DNA of 64,000 nucleotides from Alphaproteobacteria bacterium (GTDB taxonomy: Bacteria > Pseudomonadota > Alphaproteobacteria > Reyranellales > Reyranellaceae): positions 62,001 through 126,000 of the forward strand of contig VGCZ01000007.1 of the NCBI GenBank assembly GCA_016869975.1, in the 5' to 3' direction. How positions within the stretch are numbered: the first letter of the stretch is position 1; every line of letters begins with the position of its first letter. The notes below the pieces were generated by a model that was not told where the DNA came from, did no database searches, and was given only the letters and a program-made list of their open reading frames with translations. Position numbers and translations under genes: made by a program. Shown in pieces: positions 1-10,210 of the stretch.

Positions 1-1
1 T

Positions 2-484
2 GCGTGCTGGTCCGGTCGCGCCGACATCACCGGCGCGTCGAATCCGCTGGCGTTCATCGCGGCCCGCATCATAGGCATGCCGCGCGCGGCGCGGGAAGTC
101 GACGTCACCGTCGCGTTCGAGGTACGCGATGGCGTCGAGCGCTGGCGACGATCGTTCGCGCGACGGCCGTTCGTCTCGCTGCAGTACGCCGGCGAGGGGC
201 TCGACACGGGCACCGTGATCGAGCGTTTCGGTGCGCTGTCATTCGCCCTGCGCAACACGTTGGACGACAAGGGCCTGTCGCAGGAGATCGCGGCAGCCTA
301 TGTTCTGGGCATCCGCCTGCCACGCCCGCTGTGGCCACGTATTCGCGCGCGCGAACGCCTCGACGGGCAGGGCCGCTTCACCTTCGATGTCGCCATCGCC
401 GTGCCGCTGCTCGGCCGGCTGGTCGCCTACAAAGGTTGGCTGATTCCCGATGACACCCGAGCACACGCTGAGGAGGCCGCGTAG
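2..484 (+). CDS. DUF4166 domain protein, C-terminal part (5' end outside window)
   Basis: The reading frame is open from the left edge of the window and ends at a TAG at 482-484, giving 160 visible residues. The start of the visible part (FRG-like GRADI segment, then a run ending RIIGMPRAARE) and the later VTVAFEVRDGVERWRR stretch resemble the DUF4166 family, which often follows a saccharopine-dehydrogenase-like or NAD-binding domain. Function of the family is unknown. The true start lies upstream of the window, so the internal ATG at 77 is unlikely to be the real start. It converges on the penicillin acylase gene. Confidence 0.6.
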   Translation, partial: ACWSGRADITGASNPLAFIAARIIGMPRAAREVDVTVAFEVRDGVERWRRSFARRPFVSLQYAGEGLDTGTVIERFGALSFALRNTLDDKGLSQEIAAAYVLGIRLPRPLWPRIRARERLDGQGRFTFDVAIAVPLLGRLVAYKGWLIPDDTRAHAEEAA

Positions 485-520
485 CGGCCGTCCTGAAGCA
501 TGGGCGACAGACACCTTGTG

Positions 521-572
521 CGTTGTCCAGCCTGCGAGACGCGCCTTCGGCGCTCCTCAGGGTGAGGTCGAA
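521..572. repeat. Dispersed intergenic hairpin repeat
   Basis: Between the two convergent genes lies a sequence containing GAGACGCGCC, a TTCGG turn and GGCGCTCCTCAGGGTGAGG. This looks like one of the short palindromic repeats scattered between genes in alphaproteobacterial genomes. It may also act as a transcription end for one or both neighbours. Nothing else is visible in 485-580. Confidence 0.45.
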
Positions 573-580
573 CGCAAGCG

Positions 581-2998
581 CTACTTCGCCGGCGGCGCGA
601 GATTGATCGTGCCGATGCCCTGGTGGATCACGGCGAACCTGAATCCGGCGACTCGCACGTAGTCGAAACGGCGCCAGCCATCGACGAAGTTGCGATACCA
701 CGGCGAGAGCACGTTGCCGGACTGCCCCAGCGGGATGGCGAAGCGGCTGTTGTCGAGGTCCTCGAAATCGTAGATCGCGCGCAGGGTCGCGCCGTGCACC
801 GCGCCGAAGGGATCGCGCGCGCTGTAGGCGGCGCGGTTCAGCGTGTGCGGTCCACCGTCTGCGGGAAAGCGCACCGAGGCGGCGTTGCGCACCAGCGGCA
901 GCGCGTCGAGCAGGGCGTGGCGGTGCACCGCCGGATGGGCGTCTCCCCAACGCCAGCGTTCCATGTTGGCGCCGTAGCGCGTCACGAGCTGCTCCAGCGC
1001 CGTGTCCAGCGATCGCGCGATGATATCGGCGCAGGTCTCGACCTCACGCGTGCGCGTGTCGTCGCACCAGGCGCTGCTCTCGCGCAGCGCCTTGACCAGG
1101 AAGGCGACGCTCTGACCGGAGACCTCGCGGTAGAGGTCCTCGCCAAGCTCATCGGCGTAGAGTGCGCGGTGCAGTTCGCGCAGCCAGGCGCTATAGATCA
1201 GCGGCTCGGGCCGGTCCGCGAGCATGCGCCGGTTCCAGGTGCGCAGCATGTCGATGGCCGCGGCCTGGCGGAAGCCGCGCGGCTCGACCGCCAGCATCAG
1301 GGGCAAAGTGTCGGCGGTGTCGGGCGAGACGTTGTCCTCCTGCATCGCGATCATGCTGCCGACGCCGTGGCGCTGGGTGGCCGCGAGCATCGCCGCGGCG
1401 CGGCGCTGGCGATAGGGCTCGACCCAATCCTTGGTGATGAAGTGGCGGTAGGCGGGGGGGGTGACTCGCGCATTGGCGTTGACGATCACGCCGCTGGGCG
1501 GATTGAAAGCGCGCGGCAGCTCCTCGAAGGGCACGAAGCCCGCCCAGTCGTACTCGCCGGTCCAGCCCGGGACCGGCAGGCTGCCGTCGCCCCGGCGGCG
1601 GATCGGCACGCGCGCCGGCGAGACGAAGCCGATGTTGCCCTCGATATCGGCGAACACCATGTTCTGCATCGGGCCGACGATCTTGCGTGCCGCCGCGAGG
1701 AATTGGTCCCAGTTGGTCGCCAGGCCGATCTCGAGGAAGCCCTCGGCGGAGGTGTCGGCGGGATCGAGCGCCGTGGCTGAGAGCGCCAGCACATGGCCCG
1801 CCGGCGTTGCCGCGGCGGTGGCTTTCGGGTCGAGCACGTCGGAGATCACTGGCCCGTGGCGCGTCTCGCGTACGCGCAGGCGCACGGGATCCTGGAAGCG
1901 GACGGTGATCACCTCCTCGCGCACGGCGAAGGCGCGCGAGCCCTCCGGCGTGACGTAGTTGTTGGGGTTGGTCGGATCGATCTTCTCGATGAAGAGATCC
2001 TGGCTGTCGAGGTTGGTGGTGGTGAAACCCCAGGCGATGCGGTTGTTGTGGCCCAGCAGGATCGCCGGCGTGCCCGGCATGGTGGCGCCGCGGAGGTCGA
2101 AATCCTCGGCGACCAGGCGCGCGAGATACCAGGTGCCCGGCGCGGCGAGTCCGAGATGCGGATCGTTGGCGAGCAGCGGCTTGCCCGAGCGCGTGCGCGC
2201 GCCGGCCACCACCCACTCGTTCGACGCCTCACGCTTGCGCGTCGCGTCGTGGTCGGTGACGTCGTAGAGCCTGTCGAGCGGCAGCGAGCGCAGCGCCTCG
2301 TTGATCACGGACAGCGTGGCGTCGCGCGCGTCGTCGAGCTGCGGGAAGAGCTGGCGCGTCTTGTCCTCGCCCAGTGCCAGCAGCGCGCGCGCGCGCATCA
2401 GCTCGGCGCGCCAGTTGCCGTCGAGGCTGAGCGCGAACAGCTTGGCGATCACCAGCGTGTCGGCCGGCGTCCACGGATCAGGCGTCACCTGCAGGAGCGT
2501 GAACTCGGGACCGTAGGATCCCTGACGCTCGCGAATGTAGGTGTTCACGCCGGTGGCGTAGGCCTCGAGGATGCGCCGCGTGCGCGGTTGCAGGGCGTTG
2601 ACGCTGTCCTGCGCGCGGCGATAGACGCCCAGGCCGCGCATGGTGCGGTCGAGATCGAGCAGGGGCTTCAGCGGTCCCAGCGGCGGCAGCATCTCGGACA
2701 GGCGGCCGGCGCCGACGCGGCGGCTGAACTCCATCTGCCACAGCCGGTCCTGGGCGTGGACGTAACCCAGCGCCAGTGCCGCGTCCTCGTGGGAATTGGC
2801 GAAGATGTGCGGTACGGCGTTGGTGTCGCGCACGATCTGCACGCGATCCTGCAGTCCGGCGATGGTGCGATTGCCCGAGAGCGCGGGCAGTGAGCCGCGT
2901 AGATGGAAGTAGAGGCCCGCGCCCATCACCGCGAGCACGATGACCAGTGCGCCCAGCGCGCGGCCGAGGTGGCCAAAGTAGCGGCGCAGACGTTTCAT
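581..2998 (-). CDS. Penicillin acylase family protein (Ntn-hydrolase, S45)
   Basis: This 805-aa protein has the layout of family S45 amidases, which are made as one precursor, cut autocatalytically and hydrolyse amide bonds of penicillins, acyl-homoserine lactones or similar compounds. An N-terminal anchor (about residues 10-33) suggests export or membrane attachment. The alpha chain contains DTNAVPHIFANSHEDA. The junction REAS259NEWVV gives Ser259 as the new N-terminal nucleophile of the beta chain, followed by GARTRSGKPLLANDPHL. The later GHNNRIAWGFTTT segment belongs to the oxyanion region. The natural substrate cannot be told from sequence. It is the last gene of a leftward run behind a CoA-transferase. 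Confidence 0.9.
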   Translation of the reverse strand: MKRLRRYFGHLGRALGALVIVLAVMGAGLYFHLRGSLPALSGNRTIAGLQDRVQIVRDTNAVPHIFANSHEDAALALGYVHAQDRLWQMEFSRRVGAGRLSEMLPPLGPLKPLLDLDRTMRGLGVYRRAQDSVNALQPRTRRILEAYATGVNTYIRERQGSYGPEFTLLQVTPDPWTPADTLVIAKLFALSLDGNWRAELMRARALLALGEDKTRQLFPQLDDARDATLSVINEALRSLPLDRLYDVTDHDATRKREASNEWVVAGARTRSGKPLLANDPHLGLAAPGTWYLARLVAEDFDLRGATMPGTPAILLGHNNRIAWGFTTTNLDSQDLFIEKIDPTNPNNYVTPEGSRAFAVREEVITVRFQDPVRLRVRETRHGPVISDVLDPKATAAATPAGHVLALSATALDPADTSAEGFLEIGLATNWDQFLAAARKIVGPMQNMVFADIEGNIGFVSPARVPIRRRGDGSLPVPGWTGEYDWAGFVPFEELPRAFNPPSGVIVNANARVTPPAYRHFITKDWVEPYRQRRAAAMLAATQRHGVGSMIAMQEDNVSPDTADTLPLMLAVEPRGFRQAAAIDMLRTWNRRMLADRPEPLIYSAWLRELHRALYADELGEDLYREVSGQSVAFLVKALRESSAWCDDTRTREVETCADIIARSLDTALEQLVTRYGANMERWRWGDAHPAVHRHALLDALPLVRNAASVRFPADGGPHTLNRAAYSARDPFGAVHGATLRAIYDFEDLDNSRFAIPLGQSGNVLSPWYRNFVDGWRRFDYVRVAGFRFAVIHQGIGTINLAPPAK

Positions 2999-3002
2999 AA
3001 TC

Positions 3003-3049
3003 TTTCCTTCTGCCCGCGGCCCCTGACCTTCGCGGGGAGAAGGGAAGAG
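3003..3049. repeat. Palindromic intergenic repeat (CCTTCTCCCCGCG type)
   Basis: CCTTCTGCCCGCGG and CGCGGGGAGAAGGG face each other between the CoA-transferase and penicillin acylase genes. Similar arms recur near 11968, 26257, 44119 and 45450, so this is a member of a dispersed family and not a site specific to these genes. Confidence 0.5.
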
Positions 3050-3059
3050 TGGCCCGTTC

Positions 3060-4223
3060 TCACGCCCCGTCCAACCACTTCACGATGCGGGCGCGGTCGC
3101 TGTCGAGGTCGGGCGCGGGCGGGCGCGTCGTGGCGTCGGCGAAGGCGGACATCTTTAGCGGATTGCCGGCCAACTTCAGCGCGCCGCCGTTGCCGTCGGG
3201 TACCGAGACCAGCATGTTGCGCGCGGCGACTTGCGGGTGGGCCAGGGCCTGCTCGATGTTGTTGATCGGCCCGCAGGGTACGCCGGCCTTGCCTAACACG
3301 CCGATCCAGTGCGCGGTGGTGTTGGTCTTCAGCACCGACTCGATCTCATCCTGGATCTTCTCGTAACTCCTCAGGCGCAGCGCGTTGGTCTTGTAGGCGG
3401 GGTCGCTCGCCATGTCGGGGCGGCCCAGCGCCTCGCAGGTCTTGAGCCACAGCCCGTCATTGCCGGCGGCGATGATCAGGAAGCCGTCGCCCGTACGGAA
3501 CGCCTGGAACGGCGTGATCGTCGGGTGACGCGCCCCCAGCGGGCCAGGAATCTCGCGCTCGACCTGGTAGCGCATGACCGCGTTCTCGAGCAGCGCGATC
3601 TGGCAGTCGAACATGGCGATGTCGACCTTGGTTGACTCGCCGGTGCGGAAGCGGTGCAGCAACGCGGCGTTGACGGCTACGGCAGTGTAAAGGCCGGCGC
3701 CGATATCGCCGATCGACATGCCGACGCGCGCTGGCGGCACCTCGGGATAGCCGGTGACGCTCATGATGCCGCCCATGCCCTGCACGACCATGTCGTAGGC
3801 CGGGTCCTTGGAGTTCGGGCCGGTGTGGCCGAAGCCCGAGGCCGATGCGTAGATCAGCCGTGGGTACTTCGGATGCAACTGCTCCCAGCCGTAGCCCAGC
3901 TTCTCCATGGTGCCCGGCCGGAAGTTCTCGACGACGACGTCGGCTTTGGCCAGCAGCTTCTCGAAGATTGCCCGATCGGCGTCGAGCTTGAGGTCGAGCG
4001 CGATCGATTCCTTGCCGCGGTTGACCGAGGCGAAATACATCGAGCGGCCGGCGATGAACGGGCCGTAGGCACGCGCGTCGTCGCCACCCTTGGGCGGCTC
4101 GACCTTGATCACCCGCGCGCCCAGCTCGGCCATCATCATGGTGCAGTAGGGGCCGGCGAGGATGCGCGACAGATCGATGACGGTGACGCCCGAAAGCGGA
4201 CCCTTTGGACTGGATACGGTCAT
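3060..4223 (-). CDS. CaiB/BaiF family CoA-transferase
   Basis: A 387-aa class III CoA-transferase, which moves CoA between carboxylic acids through an aspartyl-CoA thioester. Family hallmarks are an N-terminal GVTVIDLSRILAGPY, IKVEPPKGGDDAR, and VVVENFRPGTMEKLG. The catalytic aspartate is D173 in MSIGDIGAG. The ATG at 4223 was chosen because a GAGGGAG ribosome site lies four bases before it; an upstream in-frame start at 4250 has none. The specific acid pair is unknown. It sits between an alpha/beta hydrolase (60-bp gap) and the penicillin acylase and may be cotranscribed with them. Confidence 0.9.
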   Translation of the reverse strand: MTVSSPKGPLSGVTVIDLSRILAGPYCTMMMAELGARVIKVEPPKGGDDARAYGPFIAGRSMYFASVNRGKESIALDLKLDADRAIFEKLLAKADVVVENFRPGTMEKLGYGWEQLHPKYPRLIYASASGFGHTGPNSKDPAYDMVVQGMGGIMSVTGYPEVPPARVGMSIGDIGAGLYTAVAVNAALLHRFRTGESTKVDIAMFDCQIALLENAVMRYQVEREIPGPLGARHPTITPFQAFRTGDGFLIIAAGNDGLWLKTCEALGRPDMASDPAYKTNALRLRSYEKIQDEIESVLKTNTTAHWIGVLGKAGVPCGPINNIEQALAHPQVAARNMLVSVPDGNGGALKLAGNPLKMSAFADATTRPPAPDLDSDRARIVKWLDGA

Positions 4224-4283
4224 GCGACTCCCTCGAATGGGGAGTCTCATAGCTCAGACCAGATGGACCTTCCAGACGGCAGT

Positions 4284-5378
4284 TCAGCGCCGTTCCGCCA
4301 GCAACGCATCGACAGCGCGCCACACCGTCCAGGCGTTGCCCAGGGTCACGGAGCTGAAGCCGACGTGGCCGATCTGGTCGACCAGGAACAGCCGGGCGGC
4401 ACCCGGTCGGGCGGCGGCGGCGAGCGCCTCGCTCTCGCTGAAGGGAATGATGGGATCGTCTCGGCCATGGACGAGGATCAGCCGCGCCGCCAGTGGCTTC
4501 AGATCGTAGAGCGCCAGGTTCAGGGAATCGATGTCGCGCCTGATCGCTTCCGGTAAGGCCGCGATCAGGGTCGGAACCTGTGCCGGGTTAGTGGCCTCGA
4601 GAAGATCGAGGACCGCCAGTCCCTGCGGCGACAGCAGGTCGCGGACATCGGCGGAGGAGGCGTTGGCGTCGTCGAGTCGGCGATCGGCCAGTGTCCGCAG
4701 GAGATCACGGTCGCGCTCGTCGTCGAGGCGACCGGCGTTGGCGTGCAGGAAGACCCAGCGGCTGTAGGTGTTGGGCGGCAGGCGATGCAGCAGCGGGTCG
4801 TTGGCTCGGCGGAACGTGCCGGTGACCATGAACTGGATGGCGCTGTCGGTGTTGTGATAGCCGCCGATGCCGACGATGAAGTCGACCTTTCCCGCGAGAT
4901 CGGGCTCGAGCGCGGCGATGACCGCGGGGCCGACGCCGTAAGATACCGCCGCGATTCCGAGCGGCGACTGGGAACGATCGGCGCCACGCAGGACCTCGGC
5001 GAGGATCTCGGCGTCGGCGCGCGACAGGGAGAGCCGGCGCGGGCCGGGCAGCTCCGGCACGATCACCCGGAAGCCGGCGCGCGCCAGCGAGCGTGCGAGA
5101 TCGCGCAGGCGTGGCTCCTCGCGGCCGAGCACGGCAGCGCCGGGCACCAATACCAGGCTGGCGCGTGGTTCGTCGGCCGGCGTGTAGAGATCGACCTCGA
5201 TGCCGCGCAGCGTGCTCGTGGACTCGATCGGCGCGCGGATCAGCCGCTTGTAAGGCGTCGGCTCACGGGCGGCGGCTATGTCGGCCATCAGCAGCGCCGC
5301 CATGGTCCAGCGCACGGGTTGACCGAACACGAACAGGGCGCCGAGGGCGAAGCTGAGAAGGACGGCGGCGCGCTTCAT
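4284..5378 (-). CDS. Alpha/beta hydrolase, probably exported or membrane-anchored
   Basis: A 364-aa protein with a hydrophobic N-terminus (residues 3-32) that could be a signal anchor. The fold is an alpha/beta hydrolase: the nucleophile elbow is AAVS146YGVG, an atypical version of GxSxG with Ala in place of the first Gly; the acid is in HGRDDPIIPF and the histidine in DQIGHVGF near the C-terminus. It resembles dienelactone-hydrolase or peptidase-like enzymes, but I cannot assign a substrate. It lies 40 bp after the DMT transporter gene and 60 bp before the CoA-transferase. Confidence 0.75.
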   Translation of the reverse strand: MKRAAVLLSFALGALFVFGQPVRWTMAALLMADIAAAREPTPYKRLIRAPIESTSTLRGIEVDLYTPADEPRASLVLVPGAAVLGREEPRLRDLARSLARAGFRVIVPELPGPRRLSLSRADAEILAEVLRGADRSQSPLGIAAVSYGVGPAVIAALEPDLAGKVDFIVGIGGYHNTDSAIQFMVTGTFRRANDPLLHRLPPNTYSRWVFLHANAGRLDDERDRDLLRTLADRRLDDANASSADVRDLLSPQGLAVLDLLEATNPAQVPTLIAALPEAIRRDIDSLNLALYDLKPLAARLILVHGRDDPIIPFSESEALAAAARPGAARLFLVDQIGHVGFSSVTLGNAWTVWRAVDALLAERR

Positions 5379-5418
5379 GGGCCGCGAGGCTGCCGTGCGA
5401 GAGTGGCGAAAAGGCGGC

Positions 5419-6297
5419 TCAGGCCGGCGCCAGCCGCAGCCGCGCGGCGCGCGCCTCCCACAGCGTATTGAGCGCCAGCGCCCCCAGGATCACGCCGCCG
5501 CCGATGAAGCCGTAGAGGCCGGGCGATTCGCCGAAGGCCAGCCAAACCCAGAGCGGGCCCAACACGGTTTCGAGCAGGCCCACCAGGCTCGCAGTGGCCG
5601 CCGGCAGGTGGCGCAGGCCGAGCGTGAAGAGCACCAGGCCCAGCCCGAGTTGCACGACACCGAGGAAAGCCAGCCACGGGATCTCATGCGACGGCGCCGG
5701 GAACGGCCAGGCCAGCGGCAGGGTGATCAGGGCCGAGACAACGCCGCCCAGCACGACCGAGAACATCATGTTCACATCGGGTCGCGTGCGGATCACCACC
5801 ATGTTGGCAGCGAAGCTGACGGCGCAGAACAGCGCCAGAAGTGGCCCGATGATCCCGGTACTCGCCAGCGAATCAACGACGGTCAGCGCCACACCGCCGA
5901 TCGCCGCCAGCATGGCGAGCCAAGTCGCCGGTCGCACCGCCTCGCCGAGGAAGAGGCGCGCCAGCAGGGCGGCGATCAGCGGCGCCGAGGCGGTGACGAC
6001 CAGCGTGTTGGCGACGGTGGTGTGGTCGAGCGCGACGAAGAAGCCGACAAAAGCGCCGGACAGGCAGAAGGCGCTCAGCAGCATCGCGCGCCAGGCGCGG
6101 CGGATCGCATCGAGCGTCGCGGCGCGGTCGAACACCAGGAGATAGCCGCCGATGGTGAGCGCCATCACCACCGAGCGCCAGAAGACGATCTCCCAGGGAT
6201 TGGCCTGCAACGAGCGCGTGACGACGCCGGCAAAGCTCCAGCACAGCGCGCCGCCGGCGACCAACGCGACGCCGAGGGCGAAAGACTGACGGGTCAT
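5419..6297 (-). CDS. DMT-superfamily (EamA) transporter
   Basis: A 292-aa membrane protein with about ten hydrophobic segments arranged as two repeats of five, as in EamA-type drug/metabolite exporters. The first half has the recognisable GALCWSFAGVVTRSLQ and WEIVFWRSV, the second GPLLALFCAVSFAANMV and the final LLETVLGPLWVWLAFGE. Such proteins usually export amino acids or metabolites; no substrate can be deduced. It starts only 55 bp from the divergent hydrolase gene and leads the leftward run toward the penicillin acylase. Confidence 0.85.
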   Translation of the reverse strand: MTRQSFALGVALVAGGALCWSFAGVVTRSLQANPWEIVFWRSVVMALTIGGYLLVFDRAATLDAIRRAWRAMLLSAFCLSGAFVGFFVALDHTTVANTLVVTASAPLIAALLARLFLGEAVRPATWLAMLAAIGGVALTVVDSLASTGIIGPLLALFCAVSFAANMVVIRTRPDVNMMFSVVLGGVVSALITLPLAWPFPAPSHEIPWLAFLGVVQLGLGLVLFTLGLRHLPAATASLVGLLETVLGPLWVWLAFGESPGLYGFIGGGVILGALALNTLWEARAARLRLAPA

Positions 6298-6352
6298 GGC
6301 CGCGTTATGTCCGGCGCCCGTCGCCGACGCAACAGTGCTATTGTTCGCGGCG

Positions 6353-7339
6353 ATGCCAGTTTCTCTTGACCTCGAGCCGTTCCGCCCGCGCTTCCCCTGG
6401 CTGACCGCCGATCTTCAGACCATCGCCAACCGTATCGTGCCGCCGTCCGTCGACCTGGGCGCGGCGTCGAGCGAACGCATCCGCCTGCCGATGGCGGATG
6501 GCAGCGGCGACACGCTGCTGGCGACACTCGATCGTCCACGGATCGATCGTGGCGGGCCGCTGGTGATCCTGATCCACGGCCTGACCGGCAGCGAGAACAG
6601 CGCCTACATCCTGACGAGCACGCGCCACATGCTGTCGCTGGGCCGGCGCGTCCTGCGCCTCAATCTGCGCGCCGCCGGTCCCTCGCGCACGACCTGCGGC
6701 GATATCTACTACGCCGGCCGCTCGCAGGATTTCCGCGCCGTGCTGGAGATGCTGGATCCGGCGCTGACCGAAGGCGGCGTCTTCGCCGTCGGCTACTCGC
6801 TGGGCGGCAACATGCTGCTGAAATTCCTCGGCGAGGAAGGGGCGTCTGCGCCGCTGATCGGCGCCGCTTCGGTCTGCACGCCGATCGACCTGTCGGTCAC
6901 CTGCCAGCACATGCTGCGGCCGCGCAACCGTTTCTATCACCGTTACATTCTGGGTCAGATGAAGGCCGAGGCGACGGGCGAGGGCGCGTGCCTCACCGCC
7001 GTCGAGCGCGCGGCGATCCTCGGTTCGGCTTCGGTGTGGGAGTACGACGAGGTCTTCATCGCGCCGCGCCATGGCTTCGCCGGCGCCGAGGACTACTACG
7101 ACAAGAGCCGCGCGTCGCGCTTCATGCCGGCGATCCGCAAACCTACTTTGGTGATCGCCGCCGCCGACGATCCGTGGGTACCGATCGCGATCTACCGCGG
7201 CTTCGATTGGAGGGCGCATGCCGATCTGACGCCGCTACTGGCCGAGGGCGGCGGCCATGTCGGATTCCATGCCGCCGGCCACGCCGCCCCATGGCATGAT
7301 CGCGCCATCGAGCGCTTCATCGGGGAGATCGCGACATGA
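6353..7339 (+). CDS. YheT-like alpha/beta hydrolase
   Basis: A 328-aa protein of the YheT/ABHD1-3 subgroup of alpha/beta hydrolases (putative esterases/lipases). It has FRPRFPWLTADLQTI at the start, the oxyanion strand VILIHGLTGS, the nucleophile elbow GYS149LGGNMLLKFLGE, an acid in AADDPWVP and a histidine in GGHVGF. The ATG at 6353 fits the family N-terminus; an upstream ATG at 6296 would run into the divergent gene. Its stop overlaps the start of the next gene by four bases (ATGA), so the two are probably translated from one message. Confidence 0.88.
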   Translation: MPVSLDLEPFRPRFPWLTADLQTIANRIVPPSVDLGAASSERIRLPMADGSGDTLLATLDRPRIDRGGPLVILIHGLTGSENSAYILTSTRHMLSLGRRVLRLNLRAAGPSRTTCGDIYYAGRSQDFRAVLEMLDPALTEGGVFAVGYSLGGNMLLKFLGEEGASAPLIGAASVCTPIDLSVTCQHMLRPRNRFYHRYILGQMKAEATGEGACLTAVERAAILGSASVWEYDEVFIAPRHGFAGAEDYYDKSRASRFMPAIRKPTLVIAAADDPWVPIAIYRGFDWRAHADLTPLLAEGGGHVGFHAAGHAAPWHDRAIERFIGEIAT

Positions 7340-7662
7340 GGTTCGTGGCGAGGATGCTGGCGGCACTGCTCGTGCTTGGCCTGGCCGCCGGCGGCGCGCA
7401 GGCCCAGACAGTAGGCAAGGACTGCACCTTCAAGGGCCGCAAGCTGTGGGGCAAGGTGATGGTCGTTACCTCCTTCCCCGACCTCAAGATAATGGTCGTG
7501 AATTCATTCCCCGACCTCAAGGTGATGAACGTCAACGCGTTTCCCGATTCCTGCGGCAAGTGGCAGACAGTGACGTCGTTCCCGGACCTGAAGGTTCAGT
7601 TCGTGAACTCGTTCCCCGACGTCAAGATCATGTACGTCAACAGCTTCCCGGGGCTGCCGTAG
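7336..7662 (+). CDS. Small exported repeat protein, probable 7(1) septoil knot domain
   Basis: A 108-aa protein with a signal peptide (residues 1-24, ending AQAQ) and a mature part made almost wholly of 11-residue repeats with the core VNSFPDLKV. SFPD-like motifs start at residues 46, 57, 68 (AFPD), 81, 92 and 103 (SFPG), with spacing 11, 11, 13, 11, 11 and an SCGKWQ insertion in the middle. I recognise this pattern as that of the small proteins reported to form a 7(1) knot; their function is unknown. A cysteine pair (C30 in the N-terminal KDCTF, and C73) could form a disulfide. It overlaps the hydrolase gene by four bases. If not knotted, it would still be a short beta-repeat protein. Confidence 0.75.
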   Translation: MRFVARMLAALLVLGLAAGGAQAQTVGKDCTFKGRKLWGKVMVVTSFPDLKIMVVNSFPDLKVMNVNAFPDSCGKWQTVTSFPDLKVQFVNSFPDVKIMYVNSFPGLP

Positions 7663-7669
7663 CGTTCGG

Positions 7670-9192
<1,523 letters not shown>

Positions 9193-9271
9193 TTATCTCT
9201 CCCTTGGCTGAGCTTATAGGACAGCGGACGCCGCCCCGTAAGCCGTCGCCGTGCCGCAGGGAGAGTGCGGA

Positions 9272-9742
9272 ATGATCCGCTGGGTGCCGGTGTTGCTGCT
9301 CTCGCTATCCGTGGCGCTGCCGGCGTCGGCGCAGGACCGTCTGGCCGGCCGCTGGCAGGGAACCTACTACTGTGCGCAAGGCCTCACTGGCGTGACGCTG
9401 ACGATTCGCGGCGACGACCAGCGCGCCGAAGCGCTGTTCCATTTCTACCCGGTGCAGGAGAACCCCGGTGTTCCGGTGGGCTGCTATACTATGCTTGGCC
9501 ACGTCGATACGGCGTCGGGGACCATCAACCTCGAGAGCGACGAGAGTCATTGGATCCTGCAGCCGAGGGGCTACGTCACGGTGAACTTCCGCGGTCGCTT
9601 TTCCGGTGGTCGTCATCGTATCGTCGGCCGTGTCGAGGGGCCTGGCTGCTCGACCTTCACCATGCGCCGCGTCGAGGAGGCGCCGCCGGGGCCGAAGGAG
9701 TGCTTCCTCGAGCTGCCAACTGTCAGCCTGCCCCAACCATAG
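9272..9742 (+). CDS. Small secreted protein of unknown function
   Basis: A 156-aa protein with a clear signal peptide (MIRWVPVLLLSLSVALPASAQ) followed by DRLAGRWQGTYYCAQGLTGV. The mature part is beta-rich with four or more cysteines that could pair (YYC, GCYT, GCSTF, KECF). The WxGTYxC opening is seen in small periplasmic lipocalin-like or uncharacterised proteins; I do not recognise a named family. The ATG at 9272 has a GGGAGAG site upstream and gives the best signal peptide; a GTG at 9251 is the alternative. It lies 12 bp before the MORN-repeat gene and the two may be cotranscribed. Confidence 0.7.
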   Translation: MIRWVPVLLLSLSVALPASAQDRLAGRWQGTYYCAQGLTGVTLTIRGDDQRAEALFHFYPVQENPGVPVGCYTMLGHVDTASGTINLESDESHWILQPRGYVTVNFRGRFSGGRHRIVGRVEGPGCSTFTMRRVEEAPPGPKECFLELPTVSLPQP

Positions 9743-9754
9743 CGGAGACCTGCG

Positions 9755-10210
9755 ATGCGGATTGTCACGCTGACGTTTCTGGCCGCGTTGTGCGTCGTCG
9801 GCGCCGCCGAGGCGCAGCAGCCGAAATCCGGCTGGATCGCCGATCCAAAGTCCGGCTGCAAGGTGTGGAACGAGAATCCGATCGCCAACGAGCACATCTC
9901 GTGGAGCGGTCCCTGCGTCGGCGGCATCGCCAATGGCAATGGCACCCTGCAGTGGTACGCCAACAACAAGCCGACCGACCGCTATGTCGGCGAACTCGGC
10001 AATGGCCGCGAGAACGGGCAAGGTGCCTACTACTGGCCCGAGGGCGCGCGTTACGAAGGCGCCTGGAAGGACGGCAAGGCGCACGGCTTCGGCACGCGCG
10101 TCAACGCGCAGGGCAAGGTCTTCACCGGCCAGTGGGTCAATGGCTGCTTCGACAACGGCACGGACCGCGCCTGGGTCGGTGTCGAGCGCGCCGATTGCGG
10201 CTTCCGCTAG
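9755..10210 (+). CDS. Secreted MORN-repeat protein
   Basis: A 151-aa protein with a signal peptide (about 20 residues, ending AEAQ). The mature part opens with GWIADPKSGCKVWNENPIAN and then carries MORN-type repeats: GPCVGGIANGNGTLQW, YVGELGNGRENGQGAYYW, YEGAWKDGKAHGFGTRV and FTGQWVNGCFDN. Bacterial secreted MORN proteins are thought to act at the cell envelope, but no role is established for this one. Its TAG stop overlaps the stop of the convergent membrane-protein gene. Confidence 0.85.
   Translation: MRIVTLTFLAALCVVGAAEAQQPKSGWIADPKSGCKVWNENPIANEHISWSGPCVGGIANGNGTLQWYANNKPTDRYVGELGNGRENGQGAYYWPEGARYEGAWKDGKAHGFGTRVNAQGKVFTGQWVNGCFDNGTDRAWVGVERADCGFR

Noticed and set aside
7450-7660. CRISPR-like repeat array
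   Set aside because: Repeats of about 33 bases are codons of the SFPD protein repeat with variation at wobble positions and no spacers.
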